Below, one piece after another: positions 6,265 to 10,388 of a DNA stretch of 10,388 bases. The translations under genes and the position numbers were made by a program. The notes beneath the pieces are model-generated. The model saw only the letters and a program-made list of their open reading frames with translations. It was not told the origin of the DNA and searched no databases. Source of the stretch: Lachnospiraceae bacterium. Its GTDB lineage: Bacteria; Bacillota; Clostridia; Lachnospirales; Lachnospiraceae. The stretch is from assembly GCA_900752065.1 (NCBI GenBank), contig CAADTT010000061.1, positions 1 through 10,388 on the forward strand, written 5' to 3'. The stretch's first letter is position 1. Every line of letters begins with the position of its first letter.

Positions 6265-7005
6265 ATGGTGATAAAAGTAGCAATGCCGCGTCAATTTCAG
6301 TTTCGTGTTGTATCGACTCTGCCGAACCTGTTAAAAAGCAGGGAAAATGATATTCACTATATCGGAGGCTGCGATGTGCTGCCGCCGCCGCTTTCTTCTG
6401 TGCAGGAGGCGAAGGCGATCGAAAATCTGGAGACCGAGCGTGGGAGTGAGGCAAAGACTATGCTGATCGAGCACAATCTCCGGCTGGTGGTCTACATAGC
6501 AAAGAAGTTTGATAATACAGGGGTTGGCGTGGAGGATCTGACATCCATAGGGACGATCGGCTTAATAAAGGCCATTAACACTTTCAATCCCGGAAAGAAT
6601 ATTAAGCTGGCCACCTATGCGTCCAGATGTATTGAAAATGAAATTCTCATGTATCTGAGAAGAAATAATAAGACAAAGATGGAGGTTTCTATAGATGAAC
6701 CGCTGAATGTGGACTGGGACGGGAATGAACTGCTGCTCTCAGATATTCTGGGGACAGAGGAGGATGTGATCTCCAGGGACATGGAGACTGAGGTGGAACG
6801 GAAACTTCTGATGAAGGCGATTGGAAAGCTTTCTGACAGGGAGCAGACGATCATAAGGCTGCGTTTCGGGATCAATACCATAGATGGAGAGGAGCGTACG
6901 CAAAAAGAGGTAGCGGATCTGTTGGGAATTTCCCAGTCTTATATTTCCAGACTTGAAAAAAAGATCATGAAAAGGTTAAAAAAAGAGATTGTAAGGTTTG
7001 AGTGA
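6265..7005 (+). CDS. sigE: RNA polymerase sporulation sigma factor E (pro-sigma-E)
   Basis: A 246-residue sigma-70 family factor directing early mother-cell transcription. Residues 1-31 form a basic/amphipathic prosequence. By alignment with B. subtilis, where SpoIIGA cuts in VYYIGG, cleavage is expected between His31 and Tyr32 of IHYIGG. Conserved PPPLS (40-44) follows. Region 2 contains NLRLVVYIAKKF (71-82), DLTSIGTIGLIKA (91-103) and ATYASRCIENEILMYLRR (116-133). Region 4 ends with the helix-turn-helix GISQSYISRLEKKI (221-234). AGGAGGG (6251-6257) overlaps the spoIIGA stop, 7 bases before the ATG. An internal Met7 is a less likely start because it would shorten the prosequence. The sigG gene that often follows sigE in Bacillus and Clostridium is not here; an amidase gene with its own promoter follows. 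Confidence 0.97.
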   Translation: MVIKVAMPRQFQFRVVSTLPNLLKSRENDIHYIGGCDVLPPPLSSVQEAKAIENLETERGSEAKTMLIEHNLRLVVYIAKKFDNTGVGVEDLTSIGTIGLIKAINTFNPGKNIKLATYASRCIENEILMYLRRNNKTKMEVSIDEPLNVDWDGNELLLSDILGTEEDVISRDMETEVERKLLMKAIGKLSDREQTIIRLRFGINTIDGEERTQKEVADLLGISQSYISRLEKKIMKRLKKEIVRFE

Positions 7006-7028
7006 TTGGTAACATATTCAATCATCTG

Positions 7029-7057
7029 TTTACATTTGCTGAAAAATTTTGTATTGT
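7029..7057 (+). promoter_or_regulatory. Likely sigma-A promoter of the amidase gene
   Basis: TTTACA (7029-7034, one mismatch to TTGACA) is followed by a 17-bp spacer and TATTGT (7052-7057, two mismatches to TATAAT). Transcription would start near 7064, 36 nt before the ATG. No convincing terminator separates it from sigE, so read-through from spoIIG during sporulation is possible. Confidence 0.55.
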
Positions 7058-7099
7058 AAAGAGGAAATACATTTGATAAACGGAAGAGAGGACAAAAGA

Positions 7100-7951
7100 A
7101 TGAAGAAGGTTTTTTATGTGCTGCTGCTGGCATTATGTTTTGCTGTGATGGTACCTCAGAGCACAAAAGCAGAAGGGGAAGGAACACTTCGCAAATGGCA
7201 GACGATTGACGGAAAGAAATACTATTTTAATAAGAAAGGTGAGAAACTGACCGGCTGGCATAAGATAGGAAAAAGGTGGTATAAATTTAATTCAAAGGGA
7301 GTATATCGCGGTGTCACGAGAAAGCGGACGATCGTGCTGGACGCAGGACATTCGGGCGTCGTAACAGGGGGTGTGGAACCACTGGGACCGGGGTCTGCGG
7401 AAATGAAATCAAAGGATACGTCAGGAACTCAGGGAGTTGCTACGGGAGTACCGGAATATAAACTGAACCTGACCATAGCGAAAAAGCTGAAAAGAGAATT
7501 GCTGAACAGGGGATACCGTGTCATCATGACAAGAACAACCCATACCGTGGGGATGAGCTGCAAAGAGAGGGCGGAGATCGCAAATACTGCAAAGGCGGAT
7601 GCGTTTATCCGGATTCATGCAAATGGGAGCAGCAGCAGTGCGGCAAACGGTGCTATGACGATCTGCACCACACCGGATAATCCCTATGTATCGAAGAAGC
7701 TTTCTCAGAAGAGTAAAAAACTTTCTGAGGCGCTGCTTTGTGCATATACGGCAGCTACCGGGGCGAAGAAGGAGTTTGTGTGGGAGACGGACAGTATGAG
7801 CGGAAATAACTGGAGCCGGGTTCCGGTTACGATCATCGAGATGGGTTACATGTCAAATGCCGCAGAGGACAGACGGATGCAGGAAAAATCCTATCAGAAG
7901 AAGATGGTAAAGGGAATTGCGGATGGGATTGATGAGTACTTTGGCTTTTAA
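7100..7951 (+). CDS. Secreted N-acetylmuramoyl-L-alanine amidase (Amidase_3) with wall-binding repeats
   Basis: A 283-residue exported zinc hydrolase predicted to cleave the MurNAc-L-Ala amide bond of peptidoglycan. Residues 1-24 are a signal peptide (MKK, hydrophobic core, cut after STKA). Two short choline/glucan-binding-type wall repeats follow, each of W-x-x-I-GK-aromatic-Y-x-FN-x-KG type (about 33-52 and 53-71). The catalytic domain runs from 76 to 283. Expected zinc ligands are His84 (VLDAGHSG), Glu119 (VPEYKLN) and His173 (IRIHANGS), and Glu247 (IIEMGYMSN) is the catalytic acid. The ATG at 7100 follows GAGAGG (7086-7091); upstream in-frame codons overlap the promoter. The domain resembles CwlD/AmiC-type amidases. 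Position after sigE might suggest a sporulation role, but the separate housekeeping-type promoter argues for general wall remodelling; this is unresolved. Confidence 0.9.
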   Translation: MKKVFYVLLLALCFAVMVPQSTKAEGEGTLRKWQTIDGKKYYFNKKGEKLTGWHKIGKRWYKFNSKGVYRGVTRKRTIVLDAGHSGVVTGGVEPLGPGSAEMKSKDTSGTQGVATGVPEYKLNLTIAKKLKRELLNRGYRVIMTRTTHTVGMSCKERAEIANTAKADAFIRIHANGSSSSAANGAMTICTTPDNPYVSKKLSQKSKKLSEALLCAYTAATGAKKEFVWETDSMSGNNWSRVPVTIIEMGYMSNAAEDRRMQEKSYQKKMVKGIADGIDEYFGF

Positions 7952-7968
7952 TGTATTTACAGAAAAAC

Positions 7969-7997
7969 TTGTACTTCCGGGAAAGGCATGTTAGAAT
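7969..7997 (+). promoter_or_regulatory. Sigma-A promoter of the hydrogenase gene
   Basis: TTGTAC (7969-7974), a 17-bp spacer and TAGAAT (7992-7997) with an upstream TG (7989-7990, extended -10) make a good promoter starting just after the amidase stop. The start site would be near 8004. The 40-nt leader contains GTATG (8010-8014) and CATAC (8024-8028), a weak inverted repeat around TTTGACAA that could be an operator or nothing. Confidence 0.7.
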
Positions 7998-8044
7998 TTT
8001 AGCAGATGGGTATGCTTTGACAACATACGAGTGGAGGAAAAACT

Positions 8045-9556
8045 ATGAGAGGAATTTATACATCTGTAAATGATATCAGACGTCAGGTATTTGCAGAGGT
8101 GGCAAGGCTTGCATACGAAGACGGAGACTATGCGAAATTTGAGGAGGTGCCGTTCAAGATCATACCGGGAGAGATTGCATCTTACCGTGACAGTGTATTT
8201 CTGGAGCGGGCGATCGTGGGAGAGCGGCTGCGCCTGACTATGGGTCTGCCGATCCGGAAGGCAAATGAACATGCACCGATCTCCGAGGGACTTCAGGAGG
8301 CGATGAAGCCTGAGAAATATTATGAACCCCCTCTGGTAAACATCATCAAGTTCGCCTGTCATTCCTGCCCGGATAATAAGGTGTTCGTGACGGATGCCTG
8401 CCAGGGATGCCTGGCGCATCCATGTAAAGAGGTCTGTCCGAAGAATGCCATTGAAATTATGAATGGACGTTCGGTTATTGATCAGGAAAAATGCATCAAG
8501 TGCGGAAAGTGCATTCAGGAGTGCCCATACGGTGCAATCACGAAGATGGAGCGTCCCTGTGCGAAAGCCTGCGGGATGGATGCCATCAAGAGTGATGAGT
8601 TTGGAAGAGCAGAAATTGACTATGATAAGTGTGTATCCTGCGGTATGTGTCTGGTAAACTGTCCATTTGGCGCAATCGCGGATAAGAGCCAGATTTTCCA
8701 GACGATTCAGGCGATCAAGAGCGATGTACCGGTTTATGCCATTGTAGCTCCGGCGGTTTCCGGACAGTTTGGACCGAAGCTGACACCGGACAAGATGAAA
8801 GCGGCATTCCGGGAACTGGGATTCAAAAATATATTTGAGGTAGCAGTAGGTGCGGATCTCTGTACGATTGAGGAAGCGAAGGAGTTTATCCAGGATGTGC
8901 CGGAGAAGCAGCCGTTTATGGCGACATCCTGTTGTCCTGCATGGTCGATGATGGCAAAGAAGCTGTTTCCGCAGTTTGCACCGTATATTTCCATGGCGCT
9001 GACACCGATGGTCCTGACGGCGCGTCTGATCAAGAAAAAATATCCGGAGTGCAAGATCGCCTTCATCGGTCCCTGTGCGGCAAAGAAGCTGGAGGCAAGC
9101 CGCAGAACCATCCGCAGTGATGTGGATTTTGTGCTGACCTTTGAGGAGGTCATGGGAATGTTTGCAGCGAAGGACATTGATTTTGATACTCTGCCTTCCG
9201 AGCCGTTCTTTACAGAGGCCAGCGGAGACGGAAAGGGTTTTGCAGTGAGCGGCGGCGTGGCATCGGCAGTTGTAAACTGTATTAAGAAGCTGGAACCCGC
9301 CAGAGAGGTTAAGGTTCAGAGTGCGGAAGGACTTCGGGAGTGCCGGAAAATGCTGATGATGGCAAAGGCCGGAAAGCTGAATGGTTATCTGCTGGAAGGT
9401 ATGGCGTGTCCGGGAGGATGTATCGCAGGAGCCGGGACCCAGCAGCCGATCAACCGCTCGAAGACGGCAGTGATGAGAGACAAAAAGGATGCAAAATTCC
9501 AGAATGTTCTGGACAGTGCCTATAAAGAGCATCTGTCAGAACTGGAGGAAGCGTAA
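8045..9556 (+). CDS. Monomeric [FeFe] hydrogenase, ferredoxin-type, group-B-like
   Basis: A 503-residue cytoplasmic iron hydrogenase, probably coupling ferredoxin oxidation to H2 formation during fermentation. Residues 1-100 have no motif I recognise. Residues 105-206 hold 16 cysteines, including CQGCLAHPCKEVCP (119-132), CIKCGKCIQECP (150-161), PCAKAC (171-176) and CVSCGMCLVNCP (196-207), enough for up to four [4Fe-4S] clusters. The H-cluster domain has all three signatures: TSCCPAW (294-300), FIGPCAAKKLE (340-350) and EGMACPGGC (451-459). The expected H-cluster ligands are Cys297, Cys344, Cys455 and Cys459. GPC instead of MPC in the second motif, and GCIAGAG instead of GCxxGGG after the third, are features I associate with group B rather than classic group A enzymes. 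GGAGG (8033-8037) precedes the ATG. No maturase genes (hydE/F/G) are nearby. A sensory or other redox role is possible. Confidence 0.9.
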   Translation: MRGIYTSVNDIRRQVFAEVARLAYEDGDYAKFEEVPFKIIPGEIASYRDSVFLERAIVGERLRLTMGLPIRKANEHAPISEGLQEAMKPEKYYEPPLVNIIKFACHSCPDNKVFVTDACQGCLAHPCKEVCPKNAIEIMNGRSVIDQEKCIKCGKCIQECPYGAITKMERPCAKACGMDAIKSDEFGRAEIDYDKCVSCGMCLVNCPFGAIADKSQIFQTIQAIKSDVPVYAIVAPAVSGQFGPKLTPDKMKAAFRELGFKNIFEVAVGADLCTIEEAKEFIQDVPEKQPFMATSCCPAWSMMAKKLFPQFAPYISMALTPMVLTARLIKKKYPECKIAFIGPCAAKKLEASRRTIRSDVDFVLTFEEVMGMFAAKDIDFDTLPSEPFFTEASGDGKGFAVSGGVASAVVNCIKKLEPAREVKVQSAEGLRECRKMLMMAKAGKLNGYLLEGMACPGGCIAGAGTQQPINRSKTAVMRDKKDAKFQNVLDSAYKEHLSELEEA

Positions 9557-9606
9557 AGAGAGCGGCTGTTTGGATTTCAGAATAGCTGCAGACGGAGGAA
9601 ACGTGA

Positions 9607-10332
9607 ATGAATGAGGAGCTGAAAAAAGAACTGACGGGGCTTGCAGAGCCGGAATATAAGCAGTTTAACAGTAAGCTGATACCAAACATAAACCCGGACA
9701 CCATTTTAGGTGTCCGGCTTCCGGTTTTGCGGAAAATTGCTGCAAGGCTGGCAAAGGGAGAATGGAGGGAGTATCTGGAGGAGGCAGCAGATGATTCCTT
9801 TGAGGAAATCATGCTTCAGGGCATGGTCATCGGCCGTGCAAAGATGGATTTTCCGGAGCTTCTCGCCCGTGTGGAACGGTTTCTGCCGAAAATCGATAAC
9901 TGGGCGGTGTGTGACAGCTTCTGCGGAGGGCTGAAGCAGGTAGAGAAGCACAGGGAGGAAATGTGGCCCTTTCTTGTGCAGTGTCTTGCGGATGACAGAG
10001 CCTATGTGATCCGTTTTGGGGCTGTGATGCTGATGGATTACTATATGGAGGAAGACAGGGTGGAGGAGGCATTGCGGCTTCTGGATGCCGTCTGTCATGA
10101 GGATTATTATGTGAAGATGGCGGTGGCATGGGTGCTGTCCATCTACTATGTGCATTTTCCGGAGCAGGTGATGCCGTATCTGCGAAAGAATCATCTGGAT
10201 GATTTTACATATAACAAGGCGTTGCAGAAGATTACGGAATCCCGTAGGATCTCCCCGGAGGAAAAAGAACGGATCCGGGGGATGAAGAGAACAGTTTTGA
10301 AAGGTAAAAAAAAATCGCACAAAATGTGCTGA
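9607..10332 (+). CDS. AlkD-like DNA alkylation repair protein (HEAT-repeat glycosylase family)
   Basis: A 241-residue all-helical protein of the DNA_alkylation (AlkD/AlkC-type) family, which excises N3- and N7-alkylated purines using HEAT-like repeats. Conserved landmarks are GVRLPVLRKIA (35-45), KIDNWAVCDSF (95-105, with Trp99 and Asp103 in the arrangement of the AlkD catalytic Trp/Asp), WVLSIYYVHFPE (175-186) and NKALQKITESRR (203-214). The basic tail KGKKKSHKMC is encoded over a run of nine A (10306-10314). The ATG at 9607 follows GGAGG (9594-9598). The gap of 50 bp after the hydrogenase shows no promoter, so co-transcription is likely, though a functional link is not obvious. Many members of this family in Clostridia are unstudied, so glycosylase activity is inferred from the fold. 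Confidence 0.87.
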   Translation: MNEELKKELTGLAEPEYKQFNSKLIPNINPDTILGVRLPVLRKIAARLAKGEWREYLEEAADDSFEEIMLQGMVIGRAKMDFPELLARVERFLPKIDNWAVCDSFCGGLKQVEKHREEMWPFLVQCLADDRAYVIRFGAVMLMDYYMEEDRVEEALRLLDAVCHEDYYVKMAVAWVLSIYYVHFPEQVMPYLRKNHLDDFTYNKALQKITESRRISPEEKERIRGMKRTVLKGKKKSHKMC

Positions 10333-10335
10333 TTT
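10306..10335 (-). terminator. Hairpin overlapping the alkD-like stop, best read as a minus-strand terminator
   Basis: GCACA (10317-10321) and TGTGC (10325-10329) pair around AAA, extended by AAATC (10312-10316) with GATTT (10331-10335) past one bulge. On the minus strand the stem is followed by nine T (complement of 10306-10314), a textbook terminator. On the plus strand only three T follow. This suggests a convergent minus-strand gene entering from beyond the window; a minus-strand frame with its stop at 10347-10349 would fit. An AT-rich TAAAAT (10360-10365) could instead be a plus-strand -10 box. Confidence 0.4.
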
Positions 10336-10388
10336 CATGTGGATTCCTAAAAGATGGTGTAAAATATAAGAAAAACTTTTTCGCAGAG

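Noticed and set aside
8010..8028. GTATG/CATAC inverted repeat in the hydrogenase leader as a Rex-type redox operator
   Set aside because: The arms are only 5 bp and do not match the TTGTTAA/TTAACAA-type Rex pattern; too weak to name a regulator.
7991..9532. A 513-codon open frame on the minus strand opposite the hydrogenase
   Set aside because: It lies almost exactly antisense to a protein with unmistakable [FeFe] hydrogenase motifs. The translation is rich in Cys/His/Arg with no recognisable domain, and it has no ribosome binding site context; it is a codon-bias shadow.
1..10388. CRISPR arrays, tRNA/rRNA genes, insertion sequences, prophage or defence genes
   Set aside because: No regularly spaced direct repeats, no tRNA-like fold with a T-loop core, and no transposase, integrase or nuclease-helicase motifs were seen in any plausible frame.

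Overview
The window looks like a chromosomal segment of a spore-forming gut-type Clostridia, most likely Lachnospiraceae (Blautia/Dorea/Mediterraneibacter-like). The evidence is the spoIIGA-sigE sporulation pair under a Spo0A-type promoter, a ferredoxin-type [FeFe] hydrogenase, strong AGGAGG ribosome binding sites, and codon use of a moderate-GC Firmicute. The family-level call is inference from gene content. I see no rRNA, tRNA, CRISPR, prophage or transposase gene. Gene density is high and no reading frame is visibly broken.

Layout: (1) 91-3210, plus strand: a three-gene sugar cassette of a nucleotidyltransferase, an N-acetylhexosamine-1-kinase-like phosphotransferase and UDP-hexose 4-epimerase GalE. 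It plausibly turns free GlcNAc/GalNAc (or a related sugar) into interconvertible UDP-sugars. GalE has Cys at the position equivalent to E. coli Tyr299, which fits use of UDP-N-acetylhexosamines. A 17-bp perfect inverted repeat (3285-3342) ends this unit and the convergent aroE. (2) 3360-5256: divergent aroE (minus) and aroD (plus), the shikimate-pathway dehydrogenase and type I dehydroquinase. The 280-bp gap between them holds an excellent sigma-A promoter for aroE, a candidate extended -10 promoter for aroD, and a 75-bp palindromic element in the aroE leader. A strong GAAA-loop terminator follows aroD. (3) 5351-7005: the spoIIG operon, with tandem 0A boxes, a TTGACA/TATAAT promoter with an abnormal 21-bp spacer, the membrane protease SpoIIGA (GTG start) and pro-sigma-E. 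The sigG gene that often follows is absent. (4) 7100-7951: a secreted zinc amidase with two N-terminal wall-binding repeats, under its own promoter. (5) 8045-10332: a 503-residue ferredoxin-like [FeFe] hydrogenase with group-B-like H-cluster motifs and 16 N-terminal cysteines, followed after 50 bp by an AlkD-type DNA alkylation repair protein that is probably co-transcribed.

The window is mostly conserved core genome. I found no convincing wholly new multi-gene system. The items most worth a second look are the non-canonical HexNAc salvage cassette, the palindromic element in the aroE leader, the group-B-like hydrogenase, and the spoIIG promoter with its 21-bp spacer and 0A boxes.
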